Source: Lineus longissimus (lineage: Eukaryota > Nemertea > Pilidiophora > Heteronemertea > Lineidae). From it: a stretch of 64,000 nucleotides of DNA. Below the pieces are notes generated by a model, which saw nothing but the letters and a program-made list of their open reading frames with translations, did no database searches and was not told where the DNA came from. The position numbers and the translations under genes were made by a program. Positions 1 to 10,958 of this stretch are shown here, one piece after another. Positions within the stretch are counted from its first letter, which is position 1. The number at the start of each line of letters is the position of its first letter. Where the stretch lies: the NCBI RefSeq assembly GCF_910592395.1, contig NC_088310.1, forward strand, positions 14,517,501 to 14,581,500, read 5' to 3'.

Positions 1-481
1 GACTACCGCCATTTTTAAATGGTGGCATCTCTTCTATCGATCGGCCAATCAGCGGCACTGCTTGCAAAAAAGTTAAGCCACCGCCAAATTTGAAATCGCC
101 AAAATTCAGGCAATGTGCCTGCAGCGCCAACTGGCAGTGAAAACTATATTAATTCCATTAAAAGTAAAAAATGAAAAAATATTTAAAAATATTCAGCCAC
201 ATTTGAAAACAATATTTGCTCTGTGGACCGAGGTAAAAAGGGAAAGAAATCTAAACGCGAAATGACCTCATTCTCTCAATACAGGTCGGATCGCGCCGAT
301 TTTTCGTTTTTTGAGTTCACCTTGGGCAACTCCTAATTTAGCACCGTCAACGAAGTGGCTAGGCCTTCCCGGTCAGAAATGTCCAATTTTGTCCACAGAT
401 GGGTCCCTAGATGGATGGATTGCAGGACGGACACCATTTGAACAGCTATACTACTAGCTCCGCTGACTTTGTCAGCTGAGC
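1..481 (+). repeat. Helentron-like element, 3' portion (family 3b)
   Basis: This stretch recurs with few differences at 20627-21125, so it is a dispersed repeat; its left part lies outside the window. It ends in a perfect stem-loop (GCTGAC-TTT-GTCAGC) followed by TGAGCT and an A-run, preceded by a short GGAT/GACG-rich tract. The terminal CAGCTGAGC is the inverted partner of GCTCAGCTG near the GGCC stem-loops at 17315 and 40123. Non-coding. Confidence 0.65.
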
Positions 482-621
482 TAAAAACGAAAATCTTCGG
501 GAATCTTCGGCGATGACGACAACAAAGGAAGACCGAGCACTCTCAGGAATATCATGGCGGACGGTGCAGTGTATTTGCATGTGAATAGTTTCTTGAGATA
601 TCATGCGAAATATCAATTGAT

Positions 622-837
622 ATGGTGAATAGATGTGTTTTGTTCGGCTGTAGTGACATGGCCGATGCATCGAGTGCTCTTTCGAAGCATTCATTCCCGA
701 AAAAAACAGCAATTCGATGTCAGTGGGTGAAGTCTGTACAAACAACGAGAGTGGACTTCGTGGATCCGAAACCGACCAACACTTCGGCCGTAGTGTGTTC
801 AAAACACTTCACTGACTATTGTTTTGAAGTACCATGA
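622..837 (+). pseudogene. THAP zinc-finger domain exon
   Basis: The reading frame from the ATG at 622 encodes a THAP (C2CH zinc, sequence-specific DNA-binding) domain of about 70 residues. Visible hallmarks are Cys5 and Cys10, the HSFPKK segment at residues 23-28, Trp35, and Cys59-x2-His62-Phe63 near the end; the spacing between the cysteine pair and the C-x2-H fits the family. THAP domains occur in host transcription regulators and in P-element-, Kolobok- and Mutator-like transposases. The frame stops at 835-837 just after the C-x2-H motif, before the AVPTIF-type tail expected of the domain, so it is truncated, frameshifted or spliced just upstream. Two further plus-strand exons (1345-1486, 2895-3067) may belong to the same gene. 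Confidence 0.7.
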
Positions 838-1344
838 TTATTGTTTGCCCAGAACGAAAGTGGTTTTCAGAAGAAGTAAGCATATTTTGATTCTGTAGCC
901 TTAATAAATTCCTATTACGTAGACGCGGAGCAACTGCAGAATACCCGGGCCACTCTCTGTGCTAAATGATAGGAATGTGTTCATAATGTACAGAGGGACA
1001 GAGTGTACATAATCATACTACTGTCCCGGCTATTCTGTAGTTATCGAAATGTTATTGTGTTGAATACTCAGGTGATGTGATGTGATATAGCCTACATATA
1101 AGCCAGGCCTGACATTGACATATTTAGCATATGCATAGGGCCTTGCACGCAGGCAGGCATGGTCTATCAGTCTTGTGTGATGTGTCGTATGACTTCGTTC
1201 AATGGTTATGACATTTCCACTTGGCACTCAACTATTGTACCCATCAATGTAGTTTTTTAAAGACTACATAAGCATAAGCATACATAATTATGCCAAACTG
1301 ACCGCTCACATTCACATGTTAATATGTTTCTACTTGTAGGCTAG

Positions 1345-1486
1345 TTAGCTGGACTCCACTTCAATGAGAACAGTGGCAGGGACCAAGCCAAACTCGAGAA
1401 TGGGGCAGAACAATTCAACGTTTTATTCCCCAAATTCAAGAAGGGAGGCTTTTCAGTGAAACGTGTTCTGACCAAGTGCACATTCA
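1345..1486 (+). CDS. Exon of uncharacterised conserved gene (LHFNENSGR motif)
   Basis: An open exon of about 47 codons lies between a pyrimidine-rich acceptor region (tag at 1342-1344 or nearby) and a strong GTAAGT donor at 1487. Its protein contains LHFNENSGRDQAK, then a FPKFKKGG block, then a CTF end. From memory these blocks occur in poorly characterised invertebrate proteins, some with THAP domains, but I cannot name the function. The reading phase (one base left over) joins cleanly to the exon at 2895. A monomer-array element (1514-2628) sits in the following intron. Exact acceptor choice is uncertain. Confidence 0.5.
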
Positions 1487-1513
1487 GTAAGTCTGTACTA
1501 TTTTGTTCTAAAA

Positions 1514-2628
1514 TGAAATGGCCAGGGCCATTGTGCTCACCTCATGTGGAGGAAAGATGGATAAAGAGCATGGTATTGTGTCATGTAGTGTTAGGTTTGA
1601 TGTAGGTCCAAGCAATTACAATTTCCCCAAAATGGCCAATTTACATAACATTCGACCTCTGTGACCTTGAAAAGTAGGTCAAATCAAAGAAGACCCGGGT
1701 GACACATTGAATGGTTGTTAGAATTAGATGTACCTATGATATAAAATTGGTGCCAATCGGGCAAGTCATTACTAGGAATAATGGCATTTTGAAGAATTTA
1801 GGATTTGGCCCCCTCCCTGGAGGCCAAACGGCAAATCAGATCGCACCAAACTTCGGTACCTGAGATCACCTGACCAAGGGGTACATGTGTACTTAATTTG
1901 TGATCAATAGTCATTGCAGTTAAGAAACGTGCCATAGTTACGGCCTGACGGCGAATTTACGCCATTTGACCTCTGTGACCTTGACAAGAAGGTCAAATTA
2001 AAAACCTGGGTGACATATACTGTATGGTGGTTAGATGTACCCATGATATCAAATTGGTGGCAATCGGGCAAGAAGTTAAGGAATAATCACATTTTTAAGG
2101 TTTTTGGATTTTGCCCCCTGGTGGTCAAGTGGTGAATCATATTGGACCAAACTTCGGTCCCTGAGATCACCTGACTAAGGGGTAAATGTGTACCAAATTT
2201 GGTATCAATAGTCATTGCAGTTTAGAAACGTGCCATCGTTACATCCTAACGGCCAATTTACACCATTTGACCTCTGTGACCTTGAAAAGGAGGTCAAATC
2301 AAAAACCCGGAGGATATATGATGCACCTTTGCTAGAAGTACCTACCATATTTTTTTCAAAATTTCCCGACTACTATTAAGGGAGATATTGCATATTTTCA
2401 CTTTTAACGTTTGGCCCCCTGGTGGCCAAACCATGAAACGAATCGGACCGAAACTTGGTCTCCAAGGTGTCATTACATAAGGGTACATGTTTACCAAGTT
2501 TCAACTCAATAGCTCTAACAGTTACGAAACGTGCCCTGCTAACGGACGACGGACGACGACGACGACGACGACGACGGAAGACGGACGCCACGGTATGGGA
2601 TAAGCTCACCTCTGCTAAGAGGTGAGCT
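1514..2628 (+). mobile_element. Helentron-like monomer-array element (family 1), copy 1
   Basis: Left end: TGAAATGGCCAGGGCCATT stem-loop followed by GCTCACC. Right end: perfect 10 bp stem GCTCACCTCT-GCTA-AGAGGTGAGC followed by an A-run, preceded by a GAC/GACG microsatellite at about 2540-2585. The body is three tandem ~300 bp monomers, each with a CTCF-like GGCCCCCTGGTGGCC-type core (about 1808, 2113, 2411) and a TGACCT half-site cluster (about 1660, 1976, 2273). Near-identical copies: 18026-20058 (same strand) and 58705-59849 (opposite strand). Non-coding; it lies in an intron of the plus-strand gene. Confidence 0.75.
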
Positions 2629-2894
2629 AAAAATAGGCCAGGTGAAGGAATCTACGATGTTCCCCTGCGGATGAGTACCATTTCCAAAGTAATACTACAG
2701 GGTGGTCCATGAAAAGTGTCCCTAGCCAGTCTTTCAAGTGAATGGGGAAATGCATCAAAACATCCTGTAATTAGAATGTGCTGGCAGTTTTCAAATGAAC
2801 ACATAATATGTAATTCGAAATATTGACCAGCCCCTTTTCCTAGGTCACCGCTGAGTAATTGCTGTTCATCACCACAACAACTGTCTTTTTTCAG

Positions 2895-3067
2895 ACTATG
2901 TGACTGAACTTCAGAAAGAGGTGTGCAGAATCATCCGAGCTGGAGAAATCTGTCAGAATGAAGAACCCCCACCCCCACTTTCCAGCGCCTTTGAACATCT
3001 GGATAAGCAGGAAGCCATCAACAGATACCGGAGTGGAAAACGCTACGTGGAGCATGTGGGGAAATAA
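2895..3067 (+). CDS. Terminal exon of the same uncharacterised gene
   Basis: A strong acceptor (ctttttTcag at 2884-2894) precedes an open frame of 57 codons ending at TAA 3065-3067. The protein starts NYVTELQKEV and later has PPPLSSAFEHLDKQEAI and a basic end. It continues in phase from the exon at 1345-1486. The PPPL-S-F-x-x-x-DK-EAI block looks like the C-terminal end of the same uncharacterised invertebrate family. No AATAAA was seen within about 200 bp downstream. The convergent P2X7-like gene ends 290 bp further on. Confidence 0.5.
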
Positions 3068-3358
3068 CTTGTGTTGGACTTCTAGATTCCAGTGTAAACT
3101 GTATGTGGTGGGAGCCAATTTGGTTTGACAATCATCAAGTTGAAGCTATCACAAATTGCATGCCCGACCTTGGGCCTAGTCATCCTTGATTTTGTACAGG
3201 TCCTGCTTAACAAACATAACATCACCAGTATTGGCATTTTATATGAGCAATGTATTTAAAATTTGAAACTTAAAAATTTTGTACAGATTAACAAATACAT
3301 GCAACTGAACACAATTTTTCTTGTTCGTCAATGTCATTGTACTTCATAGTCCCTATAG

Positions 3359-3780
3359 TCAGTGTCTAGTCAGAGTCCCCGTGATGAAAACCTTTGAATT
3401 CAGCATCCTCCTCGAGTCCAAGGGCATGAACTGTGCCCTTGTCCGACTCACTGCACATGATGGCAAAACCACACGGACATCCCGCCCCAGAAACCCCCAA
3501 CACAACCTCGCTAACTGTCTGTAGCTTATGTGCCGCATCCTCTTCTCATACGGCCCATCATATGCTGCCCGACCATACTGCTGTCTGTATTGAAGCCAGG
3601 CCACCTGCAGGTCATGATGGTCCAGGCAAACTGACATGAATCCTGGGTGTTGGATGATACATGTCGTCCCCTCGGCCTCTATCTCTGCCATCTTGTCTTG
3701 GACCCTTTGGATCTCGTGGCAGCACGTACCCTGTACATTCATCCTCTTTTTGCTGGATCTGGCAGTTGTCACAGTGGCAC
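3359..3780 (-). pseudogene. P2X7 C-terminal-domain-like gene, exon 2
   Basis: Encodes the cysteine-rich zinc-binding domain otherwise known as the cytoplasmic ballast of P2X7 receptors (P2RX7_C), which in many invertebrates exists without the channel. Visible in order: CHCDNC, then CCHEI, then HPGF-x-x-VCLD, YRQQYG, YRQLARLCWGFLG and VVLPSCAVSRTR. The acceptor is at 3781 (tatttcag type). The exon-1 donor joins in phase to restore a W-C-x-C start of the domain. CHCDNC and CCHEI lie in different frames, so a 1-2 base frameshift sits near 3730; the copy is broken or the sequence has an error there. No transmembrane P2X segments were found. Confidence 0.75.
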
Positions 3781-4159
3781 CTGAAATGATAGCAATATAG
3801 GCCTGTATTTATCATATCAGTGACAGTGACATTGTAGTCATGAGATTAATAAGCAGTGTCATGGTAGCAGTACAATGGTCGACCTTATTCACGAAGTAAG
3901 TCCACGCAACGTTAATAAGAGTACACAAATCTTTTGTGAGTTGGGATTGAACAAAAGGACACCCGCAAACGGACAATAGCTCATGCACTGCGTAAAGTCA
4001 TGAGGCCTTTGTGAATATGGTCCCTGGTATACGGTACCGGTAGATAGTTGGCGATGGTACTGGTAGGTAGGTAGGCTCTTCATTTATAGTGTTCCGTGGG
4101 TGACAGTGCTTGAAAATAATGGTGTCTAGATAAAACAATAAAACTGTAATATTCCATAC

Positions 4160-4451
4160 CAGTCAAGATTATCTCGCCTCGTTGTCCGCTGTTCTTCTTC
4201 TGTTACTACAACTGCCTGCGCCTGTACATGCTCATGCCTGATGCTGTACTTCCACTTTGTTCAGGTACGGGTTCAAACATGTCGGGTTCTATCGGTCCAG
4301 GAACTGGCTCTGGATCCCCAACATCGCCGAATAACTCATCATCATCACCACTATCGTAATCGGCAGCAAGAAATTGGCTGAGAGCAGACGATGAAGTACT
4401 GCAATCGCTACAAATTGATGAAGAATCGCTTTCGCTGTATGCATTCGCCAT
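4160..4451 (-). pseudogene. P2X7 C-terminal-domain-like gene, exon 1 (acidic N-terminus)
   Basis: The start chosen is the ATG at 4451 (context aacATGG), 15 codons inside a longer frame. The product begins MANAYSESDSSS and is rich in Ser, Asp and Glu with a PEPVPGPIEP stretch. The first frame stops at 4206, but a shifted frame stays open to the donor at 4159 (GACTG|GTATGG) and ends in R-R-D-N-L-D-W, the usual lead into the zinc domain. I infer a frameshift between about 4210 and 4250. Low-complexity acidic N-termini are common in stand-alone P2X7-C proteins. Function unknown. Confidence 0.6.
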
Positions 4452-4487
4452 GTTTGTTTGGTTCTGATATTCCTGAGATGCCTGAGA

Positions 4488-4503
4488 TGACGTCACTTCC
4501 TGT
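4488..4503 (-). promoter_or_regulatory. CRE palindrome next to an ETS-like site
   Basis: A perfect TGACGTCA (4488-4495) runs directly into ACTTCCTGT (ETS core GGAA on the minus strand), about 40 bp upstream of the ATG at 4451. This is a typical TATA-less promoter arrangement and supports the chosen start of the P2X7-like gene. Confidence 0.5.
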
Positions 4504-5172
4504 CTGGCCGACGAGTGATTTTCGTTTTCGCAGGTGGCGGGATTTACAATTTACAAAAGCTGATTATGCTGAACCTGCTCAATCAATCATGTTGGAATAT
4601 CAGTGTATACCTTATTTAGTTAGTAAACTTGTCATTATATAAAAAGAATGGTTTAGAGAAATCAAAAGCCGTTATACCTTTAAAGAATAAAATAATGTCT
4701 GAAATTACTAAAACAGGTGATTACCTTCTCTGGGGTGGGGAGACTATGTAAATAGGCTACGGTGTTTTTCGGTTCACATTTTCTCACAAAAGATATAAGG
4801 TTAAAGTCCACTGTTTCCTCTATTTCATTGAAAACAATTTTATGAATTATGACAAGTCACTCCATGTCAGTCACACCTGTTATAACATAACGTTTGTCAA
4901 ACCTCTCTCTGGAAGATGCAGGTGTTAACAACCAGAGAAGGATATGCTATAATGCTTGTAGGTGATTCTGGGTGGAATGATAGCACGATACAGGTGAAAT
5001 GTGTATAAAAGAGGTTTTATTTATGATCAAGTCCAGCATTGACAAGGCATCTGGCAACAGGTCGTAGTGTGGTCTGATCTGCGCGATACAAAAGAGACAA
5101 AATACAAGAATCTTAACCAAATCAAACGAAATCGACAAGTCCAAATCGAGCACAGATATTAACTTACAACTT
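4504..5172. other. Intergenic/intronic DNA, no gene seen
   Basis: No coding signal, RNA gene or recognisable repeat was found in this AT-rich stretch between the P2X7-like gene promoter and the TA-flanked element at 5175. Confidence 0.5.
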
Positions 5173-5174
5173 TA

Positions 5175-6332
5175 ATATGTAAAGAGCAATCTCTAGTGAA
5201 CTCACACAACTGTTTGACATGGGGGAGCCCCCAAACCCCCGTTCTTCTGACATATTTAGCCAGTACATTGGGGATGAGTCCCCCAAACCCCCTCCCCCGT
5301 TCTCTGAAAGTGACAGGTTTTAGTCAGTACATTGGGGGGAAGGCCCCCCCCAACCCCCCCCCCATTGGACTCTAAAAATAGCATTCCTTGGAGACGCTGA
5401 ACAATAAGGCCCCATAAAGAAATAGTCCCCGCCCCGGTAGCTGTCTCATATCTGCTGACAGAAGCAGCTCAGCTTTGTGGCGAGTTAATAATTGAATGCA
5501 TGTCATGACACCCAGGAGCTTTTTCTCATTTCTGAAACAGTTGCATGGCTGGAATGAATTTCCAAATCAGTCCGTCAAATCTCTATGCAATGAAAATTGA
5601 AATGTCACAACTGTCTCCACCGACGTTGTCCTGTATGTCCTAGCAGACGATTTTTTTAATAAATGATGTGATTGATATACTTGTAGATTGGAATGAATTA
5701 TTTCTTCAATGATATGAAAGTTGAAAGCCCTCTGACATGTCTGAGTACAAAAATGCAGAGGCAAGACACATCATACATGTCATGACACCCTGGAGCTTTT
5801 TCTCATTTCTGAAACAGTTGCATGGTTGGAATGAATTTCCAAATCAGTCCGTCAAATCTCTATCCAAATGGAACTTTAAGACCACTCTATATTTGTCCAG
5901 TAGTGTTAAAACTGACTTTTTGAAGTAAAGTACGTAAATCGAGAAGAAGAGGACGTTTACTTCGTCTGCAATGAAATGTCACAACTGTCTCCGCCGACGT
6001 TGTTGTCCTGTATGCTCTAGCAGACGATTTTTAGATACACTTCAAGACAGTGGCGCCGGTGTGAATAAATCTACTTGCGTGATTGGTCAATGGCTCATGA
6101 CGTCATGAAATAATTGCGTCAACACCGGGAATCATGGTAACTGTGGCTGCGGTGCGTCGTGAAAGCAGGATCGGCAAGCGCGGCCCGTATGGAATGCAAC
6201 AAACTGTACCGGAACCGGAACTGTCATGGGTCTGCACAAATTTTTTCAGATTCGATGGACATGATGGATATATGAATTTTGTTTACACTTTATATACATA
6301 CGTAACCATTACACTCACTACGTTGTGTGAGT
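5175..6332 (+). mobile_element. TA-flanked hairpin-ended element (family A), copy 1
   Basis: Starts ATATGTAAAGAGC after a TA (5173-5174), has a small stem AGAG-CAAT-CTCT, then ACTCACACAAC. It ends ACTCAC-TACGTTGT-GTGAGT, a hairpin lying exactly at the terminus, before another TA (6333-6334). The inner ACTCACACAAC and the terminal GTTGTGTGAGT are inverted partners, so the inverted repeats are asymmetric. C-rich tracts of the CCCCCAAACCCCC type lie at 5224-5370. A ~150 bp segment is partly duplicated inside (about 5505-5650 and 5780-6030). Copy 2 (reverse orientation) is 23972-30061. No transposase. Confidence 0.7.
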
Positions 6333-6698
6333 TATAACCCCATTGTCCCATTCAAAGTTCTTCTAGTGATCCCAAACGCTGGTTTGGGGGTCTGCCTCTC
6401 AAGACTGAAAGTTCCAAAATCAAGTTTCTGCGAGTGCCTCATTCTGATATTATCATGAGGTTCCTGAAGGGTGCAACGATTACGGGACCACTTACAATGC
6501 TTGGCCACAGCAATGTATAGGACATGGTGCTGCCAAACCATGTCTTTTCTAATTGGGTAAGAGAAAACCAGAACACTATTATATATTTATGATATTTTAC
6601 TTTAAGAATTTAAGTTTGGTTTCAAGAAACTGTTCATGATTTGTTGTTCATTGTTCACTGTTCTTGTTCAAACATTTTTAGTACTTTTCGCAAATGAA

Positions 6699-7474
6699 CT
6701 AATTTGGCCTGAAAGCGTATGTCTTGGTAGTATTTATGTTGATATCGCCATGCTCAGATGCTGAACCGCTTGTTTCCGCTCTATTGACTTTTCTTCTTTT
6801 GTTTACATATCCCATCAGCTTGTCCCACTTGCTGACCTGGCGCAAAGCATCGTAGTTTGCCTTCTTGTCATTTTGTGCCAGCAGAACAGTGAAGGGGCGT
6901 TCTCTTATCATTAACTAAGTTGAGTTGTTTGGCGATGATCTTGGTTGAACATCCAGGCCCAAAAATCTACGTTTGGACGACTGAGTGGCTTAGTCCTTGA
7001 AAGTTTCTTGAATACGTTGTTCCTTTTGGGGCACACGTAAACACCAATGAATGAAGGTTCTCATACTGGTTCGTCATCTTGCTACCATCGAGCGTCTCAA
7101 GTTTTACAGGGGCAAAGTACTTATTGATGATTGCCAAGACGTCCAGGGCTTTTTGAGTTGTAAGACAAACGTACTTCCCATGTGGAAGATAGCGTGGGGG
7201 TTTCGTGGATATTTGTTGCAGACAACGGAGTGTTTCCTGATTTTGTGTGGTCTCCTCTGAAACACAGGAGAGCATTCGTAACTGCCCTGTATATCATATT
7301 TCTTGGCCTTCTTTTTCCTGTCCCCCATTTGATTTCCCAGAAGATGCGAGGTCTCAGAGCAGCAAGAAACTTCCATTTTTGCTTGATATCCGTCAGTGAT
7401 TTGATCGTGACCTGCGTTTTTGCTGCCTTTTGGAAGGTGCGCATCCTATGTACAAGAAAATAGAAGTGTTTCAA
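6699..7474 (-). pseudogene. Degenerate transposase remnant, possibly Mutator-like
   Basis: Three minus-strand frames (7121-7474, 6967-7275, 6699-6911) together resemble the end of a transposase-like protein. The middle frame has GKYVCLTTQKALDVL, then TNQYENLHSLV, then YSRNFQG-x-x-HSVV. I recall this pattern from the Mutator-like transposase domain found in many invertebrate genes, some of them THAP-linked. The frames are shifted relative to each other, so the gene is dead. A profile search would be needed to confirm the family; alternatives are other DDE transposases. Confidence 0.35.
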
Positions 7475-7817
7475 CTTTGGAGCTTTGGGTTCCTCTGGTC
7501 GGCATTTATTTCGTTGACCAGTTTGTTGAGTCGACTACTGGCATTGCTGGTTATGGATCCAAGTATGCCACCACTCCATTGTCTGTTATCTTTTGCAGGT
7601 TTTCTGCCGTCAAGGCCCGCTCTGATGAGGATATTATCTTGCTGGAATCGTAAGTTTTCTGAGACCCTCCTTCATGCTGGCAGTTTCGTTTTCGGCAGAG
7701 TTTATCAGCCGTGCTGATAACAAGGACGAGACCGTGTCGCTCTTCAATAAGTTCACAGAAGGACTGTGTGGCGGCCTCGTAGCCAGATTAACATCGGTTA
7801 TTGAAAGCAGTGTCGGG

Positions 7818-7945
7818 AATCAGATCAGACCGAAATTCAGTGTAAGAGGTTACATGACGTAGGGAGTCATGTCTACCAAATTTCAAGTTCATAGCTTTAG
7901 CGATTAAGAAATGTGTCATAGCTCCACTCTAATGGCCTATTCGAA
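7818..7945 (+). repeat. Fragment of the ~300 bp monomer
   Basis: Matches the middle part of the monomers described at 37407-38811: 'cagatcagaccgaaattcag', 'gggagtcatg', 'caagttcatagctttag' and 'taagaaatgtg' in the same order and spacing. Truncated on both sides. Confidence 0.6.
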
Positions 7946-8482
7946 GGGCATTTACACTAAAGCAGACTTTGAATGAAATTATTGATCGAAGCTATTGAAA
8001 CAATACAAGGTGAAAATTAAGACATCAATAAGTGTAATTGTCATTTTAAAAACGTTGAAAAGAAATTTTTCAATTAGTGGGGATAACTCACTACTTAACA
8101 CTTTCAAGAGGCATCCCGTCATACATACAGGATAAAACATTCTCGTATTTGGTGTATCCCGGGATGCCTAAAAACCAATCTGAAAATCAGCCTGATCGGT
8201 GTTGCCATCTTTACAGTTTCTTAAACTAATCTAGATTGCTGTTTACAGTGGGTAATAGTGTATTTTGCCGTGTATAATCAGCAACACTTCCAAAAAGGCA
8301 GCATTGGCAAGGAGGCAGCATTTGATTTGACTCTGTGACTATTCCCAGGCTCCCTTGAATGATGGTGAAGACTATTAGGTAGTGTTATTTGGTATCAACT
8401 AAAAGCAGGAACTCGCAGCTTTCAAATAAACCAAGTTTTACTGAATGCACAGGCAGTTGGCTGAGATGCAGCAATTTTTTAC
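7946..8482. other. Non-coding DNA with one inverted repeat
   Basis: No gene seen. The only structure is AGGCATCCCG at about 8109-8118 and its inverse CGGGATGCCT at 8160-8169, which could form a 10 bp stem with a ~40 nt loop. Confidence 0.4.
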
Positions 8483-8559
8483 TAGAGGCCTGGCGTCCGG
8501 AATAGCTACGCAGGCAGAATTGAATAGCAAGGAGTGAGATGAAAGGCAAGAGAATGTAA

Positions 8560-9221
8560 TGAAATGGCTAGGGCCATTGTGCTCACCTCATGTGGAGGAA
8601 AGATGGATGAAGAGCATGGTATTGTGTCATGTAGTGTCAGGTTTGATGTAGGTCCAAGCAATTACAATTTCCCCAAAATGGCCAATTTACCGTACACTTG
8701 ACCTCTGTGACCTTGAAAAGTAGGTCAAATAAAAAAAGACCTGGGTGACACATCGAATGGTTGTTAGAATTAGATGTACCTATGATATAAAATTGGTGCC
8801 AATCGGGCAAATATTTAAGGAATAATAGCATTTTGAAGAATTTTGGATTTGGCTCCCTTCCTGGAGGCCTAACGGCAAATCAGATCGGACCAAACTTCAG
8901 TACCTGAGATCACGGGGTACATGTGTACTTAATTTGTGATTTAATTTACCATAATTTTTTTATTGAAAACAGAACATCAATAAGAGACATATCACACTTT
9001 TCATGTTTTCAGTTTTGGCCCCCTGGTGGCCAAGTCATGAACCAGATCGGACCGAAATTCAGTGTTAGAGTACCTCTGACCTAGGGGGTCATATGTACAA
9101 AGTTTCAAGGTCATAGCACTAGCGGTTAAGAAACCTGCCACAGGATACGACGGACGACGACGATGGACAACGATGCACGACGGACGCAGGGCTATTGTAC
9201 AGACTCCCCTAACGGTGAGCC
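8560..9221 (+). mobile_element. Helentron-like element nested in R copy 1
   Basis: Left end as family 1 (TGAAATGGCTAGGGCC, GCTCACC), right end as family 2 (actcccctaacGGTGAGCC, then AA). One monomer and a half, with the CTCF-like core at about 9019, the half-site cluster at about 8700, and a GACGACG tract before the end. R copy 2 reads 'aagaaaatgaagcaagtagt' at about 21297, which is the approximate empty site. Confidence 0.7.
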
Positions 9222-10714
9222 AACAAGTAGTATATGCATGTACCAGAGTGTAGGTTTATGGTAGATAGGGGGATGTGGACAGACTAGATGGAATCAACCT
9301 TAGACATATTGGGCCAAATTCATCAAGGGTGTTTAAGTTACTTAAAACAGAGTTGAACTACTGAATAGACAGATTCAGGTCCTTCATGTAAATCTTCATT
9401 GAATATGAATAGGCCCTGAAACTAATTAGGGAGAAGTTACACACGTCTAACCCTTAAACACCCTTTATGAATTTCGCCCCAAGGGTGGATGTCAGTTGTG
9501 AAGGTTTTATTTGAACTGCAGTGAATATAGTAGTTGAGGGGTTCTTTTGTCACATCCGCTCTTCATTACCTTCAGTGCCTTTGCTCCAACTGTATTTAAG
9601 CAGGCCAGTGCAAAACTGCTCTTTAAATACCTTTAGTTTGATACCATTAACGCGACTACTTTCCTCTAACGGTGTTTAAGTTGTTAAGTAAGTCATCAAT
9701 GTAGATCAGGATAAACCTACTTTTAAACACTTTTAGTTTGATATCAAACACCGATGACACCTTTCACTTTAACCGTCTCAAAGTAGGTCAGTTGGTAATG
9801 AAAATGGATTAGCACAAACCTACTGTCCCTTACCTTTAGTTTGATACCAAACACGACTACTGTAGCTAGAACAGTCTTAAAGTAGGGCAGAAGGTCATAA
9901 AAGTAGGTCAGTGCAAATCTCTCCTTCATTACCTAGAGTTTAGATAAGTTCTCATGACACCGCCCTATTCCCTCCGAAAATGCTAAAATGCAGTCTCTTG
10001 ATTGTGACGTGAGGTATATTGCTGTTTCTTACATCACCCTCAACTCTTATAACAATCACGCTACAATGTGGTCTCTCACTTGATTGTGAAATGAGGCATG
10101 ATGCTGTCTCTTGCATCACCCACTTCTCTTATATCAATCAGGCTACAACAAAGTCTTACTTGATTGTGATATCAGGCATGATACCGTCTCTCACATCACC
10201 CTGTTATCTTATATCGATCAGGCTATAATGTGGTCACTAGATTATGACATCACCCTCTTCTCTCATAACAATCAGGTGACAATGCGTTCTCTTACTTGAT
10301 TGTGACAAGAGGCATGATGACGTCTCTTACATCACCATACCCCTTGCTAGACCTCTTCTGAAAGGTGCTCGATTTTCAGTTGCATGTTGCGGGAAATTTT
10401 CATGTAGAAACAATTTGGTTTCCTGGTATCAAAGGATCAGACGCAGCGCCGTCTTTACACTCGCAGATAAACTAAACATAACGGACTCAAATTGCGCCAT
10501 GGATAATTTATTTTCTGAGGCATTACCCTCTCTCGACCCAGGGTCGAGCGCGACAGTAAAGGGCTAGGAACTTTAACTCGACCTAATGTCAAGTATGACA
10601 CTAGTATAAGGGTTAAAGGTTCCATGTTCAATAGTTTAGGTTTAATAGGCAAGATTTATCTTTTATTATTATAATGAATAAAAATTCAGAGATGGTTTTC
10701 AATTTCAAGGCTTC

Positions 10715-10720
10715 TTTATT
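10715..10720 (-). promoter_or_regulatory. AATAAA polyadenylation signal within R
   Basis: AATAAA on the minus strand 51 bp beyond the stop codon of the exon-like frame at 10771-10924. It is conserved in copy 3 (44069-44074), consistent with a captured terminal exon. Confidence 0.4.
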
Positions 10721-10770
10721 CAATCAACTTGTATAATACAGTAAAACAAGACCAAAACGTGAAGGACAAA

Positions 10771-10924
10771 TCAGCTAAGATACAGCATCTTCTTTCCCAA
10801 TCCTGTCAATCTCATGGCTGACTGCTTAATTGGTTTCGTGTCACAAGTTCCACAGCATCCACAGCAACACCAATTTGGCTGTGGAGACCACCAGAATGAC
10901 TCGTAGATAATAGACTGCATCATC
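10771..10924 (-). CDS. Captured terminal-exon-like segment, Cys-rich
   Basis: A polypyrimidine tract and cag acceptor (10925-10945) precede an open frame that starts MMQSIIYESFWWSP, has CCCGCCGTCD, and ends KKMLYLS before TGA at 10771-10773; AATAAA follows at 10715. The same segment exists in R copy 3 (44074-44278, stop lost) and R copy 2 (about 22770-22903, frameshifted, with the LINE inserted in it). I do not recognise the parent gene. Acceptor, frame, stop and poly(A) signal in one block suggest that the element picked up the last exon of a host gene. It may be non-functional. Confidence 0.4.
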
Positions 10925-10958
10925 CTGTAAAAATCAGAAAAAATAGCACTTTGGAAAA

